Shown one piece after another: positions 18,312-26,539 of a stretch of 64,000 nucleotides of DNA; the stretch's first letter is position 1; every line of letters starts with the position of its first letter. The position numbers were made by a program, and so were the translations under genes. The notes below the pieces were generated by a model that worked only from the letters and a program-made list of their open reading frames with translations, was not told where the DNA came from and made no database searches. The stretch is from Bacteroidales bacterium (GTDB lineage: Bacteria; Bacteroidota; Bacteroidia; Bacteroidales; UBA1402): contig JAFUDT010000004.1 in the NCBI GenBank assembly GCA_017464285.1, forward strand, positions 248,001-312,000, written 5' to 3'.

Positions 18312-18345
18312 AATCTCTGCCAGGCTTAGCCGACAGAGATTCTTT
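18312..18345. terminator. Intrinsic terminator between lptD and serS
   Basis: AATCTCTG (18312-18319) pairs with CAGAGATT (18334-18341) and is followed by CTTTG. Convergent lptD and serS transcripts meet here, so the hairpin may serve both. Confidence 0.65.
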
Positions 18346-18370
18346 GTATTCGTGTGACGGGGGTATCTTT

Positions 18371-19645
18371 TTAGTCAATCATATCGAAACCACAGTAGGG
18401 AACCAGCACCTTGGGAATGCGGATACCCTCGGGGGTCTGGTTGTTTTCGAGCAGGGCGGCCACGATTCTGGGCAGGGCCAGAGCACTGCCGTTGAGCGTA
18501 TGGCAAAGCTGAGTCTTGCCCGTTTCGGCCGAACGGAAACGGCATTTGAGGCGGTTGGCCTGGTAGCTCTCGAAATTAGATACGGAACTTACTTCCAGCC
18601 AGCGTTTCTGGGCTGCAGAGAAGACTTCGAAGTCGAAAGTCAGGGCCGAAGTGAAACTCATGTCGCCGCCGCAAAGACGCAGGATGCGCCAGGGTAGTTC
18701 CAGGGCTTCGACCAAGGTCTGTACATAGGCGACCATCTGGTCAAGACGTTCATAGGAACGGTCTGGATGCTCGATGCAGACGATTTCCACTTTGTCGAAC
18801 TGGTGCAGGCGGTTCAGACCGCGCACATCCTTGCCGTAGGCACCGGCTTCGCGGCGGAAGCAGGCAGAATAAGCTGTGTTCTTGACAGGCAGATCTTTTT
18901 CATCGAGGATGACATCGCGGTAGAGATTGGTCACCGGCACCTCGGCCGTGGGAATCAGATAGAGGCCGTCCAGATTGGCCAGATACATCTGACCTTCCTT
19001 GTCGGGCAGCTGTCCGGTGCCGTAACCCGAGGCGGCATTGACCACGTAAGGCGGCTGGATCTCCAGAAATCCCTGTTCTCTGGCTCTGTCCAGGAAGAAT
19101 GAAATCAGGGCACGCTGCAGGCGGGCCATCTTGCCTTTATAGACAGGGAAACCGGCGCCGGTAATCTTGGCCCCCAGTTCGAAATCGATCAGATCATATT
19201 TTTTGGCCAGATCCCAGTGGGGGAGGGCCTCTTCTGGCAGGTCGGGAACAATGCCGCCCATACGTTCCACCTTGTTGTCGTCGGCACCGTAGCCTTCAGG
19301 TACGCTGTCGTGCGGTAGGTTGGGAATCAGCACAAGCAGTTCCTGAATCTTGTCTTCGGCTTGTTTTTTCTCGGCTTCAAGTGCTTTGCCTTTTTCTTTC
19401 AGTTCGGATGTGCGGGCTTTGGCAGTAGCGGCCTCGTCCTTCTTGCCTTCCTTCATCAGCTGGCCGATGGATTTAGACAGCTGGTTCATTTCTGCGGCGC
19501 AGGCATCGGCCTGGACTTGGGCGTTGCGGCGCTCTGCATCGAGCGAGAGAATCTGTTCGATGATTTCCTTGGCGTCAAAATGTTTCCTGGCCAGTTTCCT
19601 GATGGCCTCTTCCTTGTTTTCGCTGAGATACTTGAGTGTCAACAT
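18371..19645 (-). CDS. serS: Seryl-tRNA synthetase
   Basis: 424 residues, the normal length. The N-terminal long coiled-coil arm (about 30-105, rich in Lys/Glu) binds the tRNA-Ser variable arm. The class II catalytic core has TAEVPVTNLYRD, motif 2 FRREAGAYGKDVRGLNRLHQF and motif 3 GSALALPRIVAALLENNQ. It attaches serine to tRNA-Ser and tRNA-Sec in the cytoplasm. It is followed on the complement by the lptD-serS terminator and preceded by tRNA-Pro. Confidence 0.98.
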   Translation of the reverse strand: MLTLKYLSENKEEAIRKLARKHFDAKEIIEQILSLDAERRNAQVQADACAAEMNQLSKSIGQLMKEGKKDEAATAKARTSELKEKGKALEAEKKQAEDKIQELLVLIPNLPHDSVPEGYGADDNKVERMGGIVPDLPEEALPHWDLAKKYDLIDFELGAKITGAGFPVYKGKMARLQRALISFFLDRAREQGFLEIQPPYVVNAASGYGTGQLPDKEGQMYLANLDGLYLIPTAEVPVTNLYRDVILDEKDLPVKNTAYSACFRREAGAYGKDVRGLNRLHQFDKVEIVCIEHPDRSYERLDQMVAYVQTLVEALELPWRILRLCGGDMSFTSALTFDFEVFSAAQKRWLEVSSVSNFESYQANRLKCRFRSAETGKTQLCHTLNGSALALPRIVAALLENNQTPEGIRIPKVLVPYCGFDMID

Positions 19646-19715
19646 TGCCTTTTGAATAAAATCTCTATAAGCGTCGAAGGCCGTCTCGAAGACAGCCCTC
19701 CTTTAAACTAAAATG

Positions 19716-19789
19716 TCGGGATGAGAAGACTCGAACTTCCGACCTCCACGTCCCGAACGTGGCGCGCTAGCCAACTGTGCTACATCCCG
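19716..19789 (-). tRNA. tRNA-Pro (anticodon CGG)
   Basis: The complement folds as a 74-base cloverleaf. The acceptor arm CGGGATG pairs with CATCCCG, with A as the discriminator. The anticodon arm is CCACG-TTCGGGA-CGTGG, so the anticodon is CGG, reading CCG proline codons. The T-loop is TTCGAGTC. CCA is not encoded. Transcription is from the promoter at 19804-19834. Confidence 0.95.
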
Positions 19790-19803
19790 ATTAAAATCGG
19801 CGA

Positions 19804-19834
19804 CAAAGGTAATGAAAGCCGAGTGAAATCCAAA
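19804..19834 (-). promoter_or_regulatory. Promoter of tRNA-Pro (shared promoter block)
   Basis: On the complement: TTTG (plus-strand CAAA 19831-19834), 19 bp, TACCTTTG (plus-strand CAAAGGTA 19804-19811). The -7 box ends about 15 bases before the tRNA 5' end. The surrounding 50 bp (19804-19853) match the rplM promoter block at 6921-6970 almost base for base, including the spacer and the AAATCCA/TGGATTT arms around the -33 element. Confidence 0.85.
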
Positions 19835-19945
19835 ATATTTTTTGATGGATTTTCGAGGCACCTCTTAGCTCCTGCGCCTGCCAGTCTAAACCCGTCAATT
19901 TGGTTCAATCGTAAGACCGTAATCTGACAGCCAAATTCGGCCGTA

Positions 19946-19989
19946 GGTTCTTTGAAGGTTCTTTGTGGGTTCTTTGAAGGTTCTTTGTG
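19946..19989. repeat. Four 11-bp tandem repeats
   Basis: GGTTCTTTGAA, GGTTCTTTGTG, GGTTCTTTGAA, GGTTCTTTGTG in perfect register, that is, two copies of a 22-bp unit, each made of two near-identical 11-mers. They lie between the divergent tRNA-Pro promoter and tRNA-Phe, about 100 bp upstream of the latter. One repeat per helical turn suggests a protein-binding array or a slippage product. Confidence 0.8.
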
Positions 19990-20088
19990 GTAAGATAGTA
20001 GTAAGGTAGAGAATAAACAAAAAAATCACATCGCTGTTGCGTAATTGAAAAACCCGTTGTACTTTTGTGCCCGTCAAAATAAACCGAT

Positions 20089-20161
20089 GGTGCCATAGCT
20101 CAGTCGGTAGAGCAAAGGACTGAAAATCCTTGTGTCCCTGGTTCGATTCCCGGTGGCACCA
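20089..20161 (+). tRNA. tRNA-Phe (anticodon GAA)
   Basis: 73 bases folding as a standard cloverleaf. The acceptor GGTGCCA pairs with TGGCACC, with discriminator A. The D arm is AGCTCAGTCGGTAGAGC. The anticodon loop CTGAAAA gives anticodon GAA, and the T-loop is TTCGATT. CCA is not fully encoded. A strong terminator starts two bases later. Confidence 0.97.
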
Positions 20162-20162
20162 C

Positions 20163-20196
20163 AAAAAAGAGAGACCCCTAAGAGTCTCTCTTTTTT
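20163..20196. terminator. Bidirectional terminator after tRNA-Phe
   Basis: AAAAAAGAGAGAC (20163-20175) and GTCTCTCTTTTTT (20184-20196) form a 13-bp stem with an 8-base loop and an A/T-rich base. It can stop both tRNA-Phe and the convergent lipoprotein gene. Confidence 0.9.
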
Positions 20197-20217
20197 CATA
20201 TATATGTCGTTACTTGG

Positions 20218-21318
20218 TTAGAAGCAGTATCTGATTCCGGCCGAAAGGGACAAATGGGCGAGGCTTTCGTATTCTTCTTTGTCAAGGTCGACATGGGTAT
20301 GACGGTTGCCTGAAATCAGGTCATAACTACTCAGAACTCCGGCAATATAGTTTAGCGAGGCACCGAGCAGGAAGTGTTCGGAAATCCTGTAGTCGTAACC
20401 GAAATGTATGGCGGTGCCGATGGTCGATCCGCTTATTTTGCCGGTTATCCCTTCGCAAATAACGTCCGTATATCCCAGATAGCCGACGCTCCAGTCCAGA
20501 TAGAAATAGTTCTGTCTCTTGGCACTTTCGGAGCGAAAGCCATAGGTGAGTCCGAGAAAAATGATGTCAATATCGTCTGAAATATAGCTTATCAGGGGTG
20601 TCCCGTCGCTAAGTTGAACAATATTGGTCAGATTGCTGTAGGCGTTGAACTTGTGGAATTTGATCCCGACACCGGATTCTTCCCCGTTGCCATACGGCCA
20701 TAGATAGGCTAAAATGTCGGCCCCGTAAGAAAATCCCCCTCTCAGTTTGTTCATGTACTTGCGCTCGTCAGGAGTCAATCCTTTGGCCAGCTTGGCTGTT
20801 CTCATGCCGTATCCTTCGTGGATGGCGGCACGGTATTTCCTGTGGGTGTATGGGGAAGTACTCCTGGCCTGGAGGTCAACGACAGCAGCCTCGTGTGTTG
20901 CCTGTTCCCTGAAGACTCTTTCGTCTTTGATTTCGGTCTCTTCACCGGACTGGGTATAGGTGGAGTCTTGCAAGTAGTACATATTGGCACTGATGCGATG
21001 AATGGAACTGACAAAGTCGGGCTTGCGATGTTCGGTGATTTTCAAGAGATTTCCGCCGGCTTTGCGGGTCTCGTCTTTGGCGGTTGCCAAGATAAATTCA
21101 TAGTCGCCCCGTGTGGAGAAACCTGTGTCACCAATACGCAAGTCCCCGAGGAACTCGGCTTCTTGCGGGACATTCTCTGAAATCTCATAAACTGCCACCT
21201 CGGACGTCTCATCCAGTGGGGGAAGCCTCTTGTAAAGATGGGTGGTCACTTTAGGCATGCAGGAGGTGAATCCTATACATAGTGCCCCAAATACCGCATG
21301 GGAGAATAATCTTTTCAT
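20218..21318 (-). CDS. Outer-membrane barrel lipoprotein of unknown function
   Basis: 366 residues from the ATG at 21318 (MKRLFSHAVFGALCIGFTSC), with a lipobox-like FTSC. The N-terminal half (about 25-130) is a mixed domain with EISENVPQEAEFLGDLRIGDTG and ETRKAGGNLLKI, reminiscent of the small fold found in some stress or heavy-metal proteins. The C-terminal 180 residues alternate aromatic strands (YFYLDWSVGYLGY, AIHFGYDYRISEHFLLGASLNYIAG) and end in F (AGIRYCF), as outer-membrane beta-barrels do. No named family recognised. Role unknown. Confidence 0.75.
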   Translation of the reverse strand: MKRLFSHAVFGALCIGFTSCMPKVTTHLYKRLPPLDETSEVAVYEISENVPQEAEFLGDLRIGDTGFSTRGDYEFILATAKDETRKAGGNLLKITEHRKPDFVSSIHRISANMYYLQDSTYTQSGEETEIKDERVFREQATHEAAVVDLQARSTSPYTHRKYRAAIHEGYGMRTAKLAKGLTPDERKYMNKLRGGFSYGADILAYLWPYGNGEESGVGIKFHKFNAYSNLTNIVQLSDGTPLISYISDDIDIIFLGLTYGFRSESAKRQNYFYLDWSVGYLGYTDVICEGITGKISGSTIGTAIHFGYDYRISEHFLLGASLNYIAGVLSSYDLISGNRHTHVDLDKEEYESLAHLSLSAGIRYCF

Positions 21319-21365
21319 AATGGCGGTTGTTTGGCGCAAATATACAAACTTATTGCAAAATAGTA

Positions 21366-21400
21366 ACAAGCCTCCTGCGGAATTTCCGCAGGAGGCTTGT
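21366..21400. terminator. Strong hairpin terminator of pckA
   Basis: ACAAGCCTCCTGCGGAA (21366-21382) and its exact reverse complement (21384-21400) form a 17-bp arm pair around a one-base centre. On the complement it is followed by T-rich sequence, fitting termination of the leftward pckA transcript. Confidence 0.9.
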
Positions 21401-21425
21401 CTGATAGCTGGGTAAAACGGGTTTC

Positions 21426-23039
21426 TCAGAGCTTCGGACCGGCTGCCACCAGAGCCTTGCCGGCCTGGTTGCCCGTGTATTTAACGAAGTTCTTGATGAA
21501 ACGTCCGGCCAGGTCTTTGGCCTTTTCTTCCCACTGGGTAGCATCGGCGTAGGTGTCGCGGGGATCCAGGATCTTGGGATCTACACCGGGCAGAGCTGTG
21601 GGCACTTCGAAGTCGAAGTAAGGAATCTTCTTGGTGGGAGCCGACTTGATGGATCCGTCCAGAATGGCGTCGATGATGCCGCGGGTGTCGCGGATCGAGA
21701 TACGTTTGCCTGTGCCGTTCCAGCCAGTGTTGACCAGGTAGGCCTTGGCTCCGCTCTTTTCCATTTTCTTGACCAGCTCTTCGGCGTATTTGGTCGGGTG
21801 CAGTTCCAGGAAGGCCTGTCCGAAGCAAGCCGAGAAGGTCGGCGTGGGTTCGGTGATGCCGCGTTCGGTGCCGGCCAGTTTAGCGGTGAATCCGCTCAGG
21901 AAATAGTATTTGGTCTGTTCCGGAGTCAGGATGGAAACGGGAGGCAGTACGCCAAAGGCATCGGCACTCAGGAAAATGACGTTCTGAGCGTCAGGACCGG
22001 CGGAAACGGGGTTGACGTTCTTGACAATCTTCTCGATATGTTCGATCGGGTAGCTGACGCGGGTGTTCTCCGTAACACTCTTGTCGGCGAAGTCGATTTT
22101 GCCGTTTTCATCTACAGTGACATTTTCCAGCAGGGCGTCACGACGGATGGCGTTGTAGATGTCGGGTTCGCTCTCCTTGTCGAGATTGATGACCTTGGCA
22201 TAGCAGCCGCCCTCGAAGTTGAACACACCGTTGTCGTCCCAGCCGTGTTCGTCGTCGCCGATAAGCAGGCGCTTGGGATCGGTCGAAAGAGTGGTCTTGC
22301 CCGTACCGGACAGACCGAAGAAGATGGCGGTGTTCTTGCCCTGCATGTCGGTGTTGGCCGAGCAATGCATCGAGGCGATGCCCTTCAGGGGCAGATAATA
22401 GTTCATCATGGAGAACATACCCTTCTTCATTTCGCCGCCGTACCAGGTGTTCAGGATGACCTGTTCGCGGCTGGTGGTGTTGAAGGCCACGCAAGTCTCG
22501 CTGTTCAGGCCGAGCTCCTTGTAGTTCTCGACCTTGGCCAGAGAGGCGTTGTAGATGACAAAGTCGGGCTCGAAGCTTTCGAGTTCTTCGGCCGTGGGCT
22601 GGATGAACATGTTCTTGACGAAATGAGCCTGCCAGGCTACTTCGACGATGAAGCGGACGGCCATGCGGGTGTCCTTGTTGGCGCCGCAGAAAGCGTCCAT
22701 GACATACAGGTTCTTGTTGCAAAGCTCTTTGACGGCGAGGCTTTTGACTTTGGCCCAGACTTCTTCCGACATGGGGTGGTTGTCGTTTTTGTATTCATCG
22801 GAAGTCCACCACACAGTGTTCTTCGAATTTTCGTCCATGACGATATACTTGTCCTTGGGCGAGCGTCCGGTGTAAATACCGGTCATGACATTGACGGCGC
22901 CGAGTTCGGTTTCCTGACCTTTTTCGTAGCCGGTCAGCGTTTTCTTGGTTTCTTCCTTGAACAGATAGTCGTAAGAAGGGTTGTGTGCAATCACGGTAGC
23001 CCCGGTGATGCCGTACTTTGTTAAATCTAAACTTTTCAT
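21426..23039 (-). CDS. pckA: Phosphoenolpyruvate carboxykinase (ATP)
   Basis: 537 residues, the usual ATP-type length. Key motifs: the P-loop [14 protein letters not shown], the metal-binding segment [36 protein letters not shown] near the N-terminus, and [17 protein letters not shown]. In succinate- and propionate-forming Bacteroidales it mainly runs from PEP plus CO2 to oxaloacetate with ATP gain. A TATCTTTG box on the complement (23117-23124) is a plausible -7 element, giving a leader of about 70 bases. It ends at the 21366-21400 hairpin. Confidence 0.98.
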   Translation of the reverse strand: MKSLDLTKYGITGATVIAHNPSYDYLFKEETKKTLTGYEKGQETELGAVNVMTGIYTGRSPKDKYIVMDENSKNTVWWTSDEYKNDNHPMSEEVWAKVKSLAVKELCNKNLYVMDAFCGANKDTRMAVRFIVEVAWQAHFVKNMFIQPTAEELESFEPDFVIYNASLAKVENYKELGLNSETCVAFNTTSREQVILNTWYGGEMKKGMFSMMNYYLPLKGIASMHCSANTDMQGKNTAIFFGLSGTGKTTLSTDPKRLLIGDDEHGWDDNGVFNFEGGCYAKVINLDKESEPDIYNAIRRDALLENVTVDENGKIDFADKSVTENTRVSYPIEHIEKIVKNVNPVSAGPDAQNVIFLSADAFGVLPPVSILTPEQTKYYFLSGFTAKLAGTERGITEPTPTFSACFGQAFLELHPTKYAEELVKKMEKSGAKAYLVNTGWNGTGKRISIRDTRGIIDAILDGSIKSAPTKKIPYFDFEVPTALPGVDPKILDPRDTYADATQWEEKAKDLAGRFIKNFVKYTGNQAGKALVAAGPKL

Positions 23040-23247
23040 CTTTAATTGGTTGTTATGGTTTTACGAATTATTCTCAACGTGAATCGGAATTCGGAAATCG
23101 CATCCTGTCCCCGATGCAAAGATATAAACAAAAATCATCCCGTGGAAAATATTAAAGAAAAATTTCCTTAATTCTTTGGGCAAGGCATAGATGATCTCCG
23201 CCAAATACGGACGAAAACATAACAGCTTGCAAAAAGCCCGAAGGAGC

Positions 23248-24465
23248 TTACAGCTGCCGGTTGAAGAAATCCAGCACTTGCTGCTGCATTTCCCGGTTGA
23301 AGAAATGCGGACTGTCCCAGAGTTCGGTTTTCAGCTTCCAGCCGGCATCCTGGCTGTCCCAGACCTGCCGCATGATCTTGTAGGCATCCTCAACGCCTTC
23401 GACAGGAAAGAGTTTGTCCTGGCGCCCATTGATGAAATACATGGGCTTGGGGCAGGCAATGGAGGCCACGTCGGGATAGTCCAGGTAGCGGCGGATGTCG
23501 GGCAGCAGCATGGAGTAGGCGCTGCCGCCTTTGTTCTGGTTGTTGGTGGCGGTCATCAGGTATTCGGTAGTGTTCATCCAGCAGATGGCTGCTCCTGCCC
23601 TGACTTTTTCGCTGGCCGCGGCCAGCATCCAGGCTCGGTGACCGCCCATGGAATGGCCATAGACACCGATACGCCGGGCATCGACAAAAGGCAGTCGGCT
23701 CAGGAACTCGACGCTCTGCATATCGTCATAGGTAATCAGGCCGCACCAGTTCATGCCCAGTTGGAACAGATTGGAGGCAAATGCCTGCTGAGCTTCGTAA
23801 GAGGCACCTTCGCGACGGCCCCGCTCACCCCAGAAAATGGCGTCGATACTGAGAACCACGTAACCGTTACGGGCAAAAAAATCGCCGGTGAAAACCCCAT
23901 CGTAGCAACTGACCGTCCAGTCTTCGGCTTCCTTCATTCTGACTGAATCGGCTTGAACGGGCCGGATCATCTTTTCCTTGCCGATGCTAAAACGGGCGCC
24001 GTGGTCGTGCAGGGCCACCAAGGCCGGAAAACGGCCCTGTCCGTCGGGCACCAGCAGGTAGGCCGGGATGCGGCAATAGGCGGAAATGTCAAAGACAATC
24101 TTCAGGGCCTGGTAACCGTCTCGCTGCTCACGCTCCAGGATCAGATAGTCGAAATTGCCGCTTTCAGGAGGCAACTGTCCCATACAGTCGAACAGACGGT
24201 TGCGGGCGGCTTTGCGCCAGCGGCCGAAATCCTTGTAACCGCTGTTGCGCCAGGCCATCGGGAAATCCAGGTCGTGCCTGATTTCCTGCAGAAATGTGGG
24301 CATCGTGTTAATCAGGCCGTAGGGCTCATAATCGGGCAGGTCGCTCTCACCCACTAGGAGCGTTTGCTGCGACTGGTTGAGCGGAGCGTTCTTTTGTGAC
24401 TGCAGGGAAACAATCCCCAGCCACCAAAGTAGGATGGTCAATGTTAATGGAAGAAGGGCTCTCAT
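23248..24465 (-). CDS. Secreted alpha/beta-hydrolase esterase (dienelactone hydrolase/CE7-like)
   Basis: 405 residues from the ATG at 24465, chosen because it starts a signal peptide (MRALLPLTLTILLWWLGIVS) and leaves the upstream gene free. The catalytic triad can be placed: Ser272 in GVYGHSMGG, Asp349 in INGRQDKLFP, His386 in WDSPHFF. The oxyanion region VALHDHGARF and a lid segment (WGERGRREGASYEAQQAF) resemble large bacterial esterases related to acetyl-xylan esterases (Abhydrolase_7 type). It probably de-esterifies plant polysaccharide or oligosaccharide in the periplasm or outside the cell. It follows the GH43-like lipoprotein gene by 34 bp, suggesting joint action. Confidence 0.82.
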   Translation of the reverse strand: MRALLPLTLTILLWWLGIVSLQSQKNAPLNQSQQTLLVGESDLPDYEPYGLINTMPTFLQEIRHDLDFPMAWRNSGYKDFGRWRKAARNRLFDCMGQLPPESGNFDYLILEREQRDGYQALKIVFDISAYCRIPAYLLVPDGQGRFPALVALHDHGARFSIGKEKMIRPVQADSVRMKEAEDWTVSCYDGVFTGDFFARNGYVVLSIDAIFWGERGRREGASYEAQQAFASNLFQLGMNWCGLITYDDMQSVEFLSRLPFVDARRIGVYGHSMGGHRAWMLAAASEKVRAGAAICWMNTTEYLMTATNNQNKGGSAYSMLLPDIRRYLDYPDVASIACPKPMYFINGRQDKLFPVEGVEDAYKIMRQVWDSQDAGWKLKTELWDSPHFFNREMQQQVLDFFNRQL

Positions 24466-24499
24466 GGGATGAACGCTTGAGATGCCGGCCGTGGCGGGC

Positions 24500-25495
24500 T
24501 TATTGTCTGGCTGCAGCCTTTTGCAGTGCACGCAGCTGCCGACGGGTAATTTTGACAATGGTACCGTGTTTATGGCCTTTCGGTACGGAGATGCGGTCGT
24601 CGGCCGGCGTAAAGGTCTGGAAATCCTTGGTAGCCGTAGCTCCGTAGCGGCCTTCGCGATAGACATCGTAGTAGATGATCCATTCATCGCCGATTCTCAC
24701 TACGCAGGGCCCTTCGGAATAGGTCGGGGCAAAAGTCTGCGATGGGTTGCCGAAGGGCCCTTCCGGGCTGCTGGCATAGGCGCAGAACAGGTTGCTGAAA
24801 CCGGGTTTTCGGTTGTCTTTGATGACCAGTACGTAGTCGTCTTTGGCCCGTTTGACCAGATAACCGTCGATGCTGTTGAAGCCGCAGTCATAATAGGGCC
24901 GTGCCGGCGTAAATGTCTGGAAGTCTTTGGTCTTGGTGTAGTAGGGGCGGTGGCAGCCGTTGGTGCCTAAGCGGTCGGCCTCGGTATAATCCCTGGGATG
25001 GATGGCTGAAGACCAGATGATGAGAAATTCGTCCTTTTCGTCATCATAAAAAAGTTCCGGTGCCCAGACGTTGTTGGTGGCGGTATCGGGCATGACTTTG
25101 ATTTCGCGTTGCTCGCTCCAGTGGATCAAATCCTTGGATGAAGCATAGCCGAAGCCTCTGCTGCCGCTCCAGGCGGTAGTCCAGACCAGATGGAAGGTGC
25201 CGTCCGGCCCCTGAATGACCGATGGGTCGCGCAAGACATGGGTCGGGCAGAATTTCGGTGTGACCTGACGGCCCGAAAAGGCGTCGATATAGGGTTCCTC
25301 GTTACCGATCTGGGGAGCCATCCACACACCTCCCAGGGTGTCCCAGTGGAAACCGTCCAGACTGTAAAGATACTGCATGCCTTGAACGGAAGGCTCACGG
25401 AAGGAGGTGAAAATGTAGGCCTCTCCTTGGGGGGTACACGCGCTGAAAACAGCGGTCAATGCCATGGCGGCGAAAAGCAGGCGAAATACTTTCAT
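24500..25495 (-). CDS. GH43-like five-bladed beta-propeller glycosidase, lipoprotein
   Basis: 331 residues from the ATG at 25495. The signal ends FSAC (Cys20), a likely lipoprotein. The propeller repeats carry family-43-style motifs: HVLRDPSVIQGPDGTFHLVWTTAW, YASSKDLIHWSE, WAPELFYDDEKDEFLIIWSS, SIDGYLVKR, EGPCVVRIGDEWIIYYD. The Asp, Glu and Glu positions fit a GH43/GH-F clan active site, but the exact family and the sugar (arabinose, xylose, galactose) are uncertain. It sits 17 bp after korB and 34 bp before the esterase gene. Confidence 0.8.
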   Translation of the reverse strand: MKVFRLLFAAMALTAVFSACTPQGEAYIFTSFREPSVQGMQYLYSLDGFHWDTLGGVWMAPQIGNEEPYIDAFSGRQVTPKFCPTHVLRDPSVIQGPDGTFHLVWTTAWSGSRGFGYASSKDLIHWSEQREIKVMPDTATNNVWAPELFYDDEKDEFLIIWSSAIHPRDYTEADRLGTNGCHRPYYTKTKDFQTFTPARPYYDCGFNSIDGYLVKRAKDDYVLVIKDNRKPGFSNLFCAYASSPEGPFGNPSQTFAPTYSEGPCVVRIGDEWIIYYDVYREGRYGATATKDFQTFTPADDRISVPKGHKHGTIVKITRRQLRALQKAAARQ

Positions 25496-25512
25496 AATGA
25501 TTCGGTTATAAA

Positions 25513-26526
25513 TTAAGCGATCTCCCAAGTCTCAAGGGTTTTGAAAAAGTCGTTCAGACTTTTTACCTGTGGACGTTTGGCTTGAACCTCTTCTACCTGA
25601 CGACGTACTTCTTCTTCGTAGGTGGGTGCCTCGACATCGCGAATGACCCCCAGGGCTACGGGGAAGTCGGGTCCCGTCATGGCGGCCAGTTTGAAATGGA
25701 GGGTGTTGTCGGAGCAGTGGGCGTCGTGGGAGAGGATGTCGTCCTCGGTGATGCCGTTCTGGCCGATGGTGACCACCTTCAGCTGAAAACCGTCGAGTAC
25801 CAGTCCCTTGTCACGGTTTTTGCCGAAGATCATCTTCTCGCCGTGGCGCAGATAGATAGTCCGGTCGGAGCGGAATTCTTTGTCCTGGATGTCGCGGTGG
25901 GTGCCGTCGTTGAAGATGACGCAGTTGACCAGGGCCTCGACCACCGAACAGCCTTTGTGACGGGCTGCTGCCACGAGGGTCTCCTGGGAATTCTTCAAAT
26001 CGACGTCGAGCAGGCGGGCGAAAAACTGTCCGCGAGCACCCAGGCAGAGTTCGGCCGGACGGAAGGGCTCTTCGACGGTGCCGTAGGGCGAGGATTTTGA
26101 AATGAAACCTTTGGGCGAAGTGGGTGAATACTGTCCTTTGGTCAGGCCGTAGATGCGGTTGTTCATCAGGATGATGTTCAGATCGACATTGCGGCGTACG
26201 GCATGAATAAAGTGATTGCCGCCGATGGCCAGACAGTCGCCGTCGCCGGTCACCTGCCAGACGGTCAGGTCGGGATTGGCGGTTTTCAGACCGGTGGCGA
26301 TGGCAGAAGCCCGGCCGTGGATGGTATGGAAACCGTAGGAATTCATGTAATAGGGCAGACGCGAGGAGCATCCGATACCTGAGATGACGGCCATCTGGTC
26401 GGGAGCGACGCCCAACTCGGCCATGGCTTTGTGCAGAGTGTTCAAAACGGCATGGTCTCCGCAGCCGGGACACCATTTCACTTTGCCGCTGCTTTTATAG
26501 TCCTGAGGGGTATAGTTTGTTTCCAT
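25513..26526 (-). CDS. korB: 2-oxoacid:ferredoxin oxidoreductase, beta subunit
   Basis: 337 residues from the ATG at 26526 (METNYTPQDYKS). The N-terminal WCPGCGDHAVL and the thiamine-diphosphate/Mg site GDGDCLAIGGNHFIHAVRRNVDLN...NNRIYGLTKGQ are the beta-subunit signatures. With KorA it decarboxylates 2-oxoglutarate (or a related 2-oxoacid) to the acyl-CoA and reduces ferredoxin; in reverse it is a step of the reductive TCA branch. It is 13 bp downstream of korA. Confidence 0.94.
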   Translation of the reverse strand: METNYTPQDYKSSGKVKWCPGCGDHAVLNTLHKAMAELGVAPDQMAVISGIGCSSRLPYYMNSYGFHTIHGRASAIATGLKTANPDLTVWQVTGDGDCLAIGGNHFIHAVRRNVDLNIILMNNRIYGLTKGQYSPTSPKGFISKSSPYGTVEEPFRPAELCLGARGQFFARLLDVDLKNSQETLVAAARHKGCSVVEALVNCVIFNDGTHRDIQDKEFRSDRTIYLRHGEKMIFGKNRDKGLVLDGFQLKVVTIGQNGITEDDILSHDAHCSDNTLHFKLAAMTGPDFPVALGVIRDVEAPTYEEEVRRQVEEVQAKRPQVKSLNDFFKTLETWEIA

Positions 26527-26539
26527 AGTGGCAGGTAAG

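Noticed and set aside
19804-19853. Interpretation of the block shared with 6921-6970 as a REP-like repeat
   Set aside because: Both copies align exactly with -33 and -7 promoter boxes at correct distance from the downstream gene, so a promoter block explains them better.
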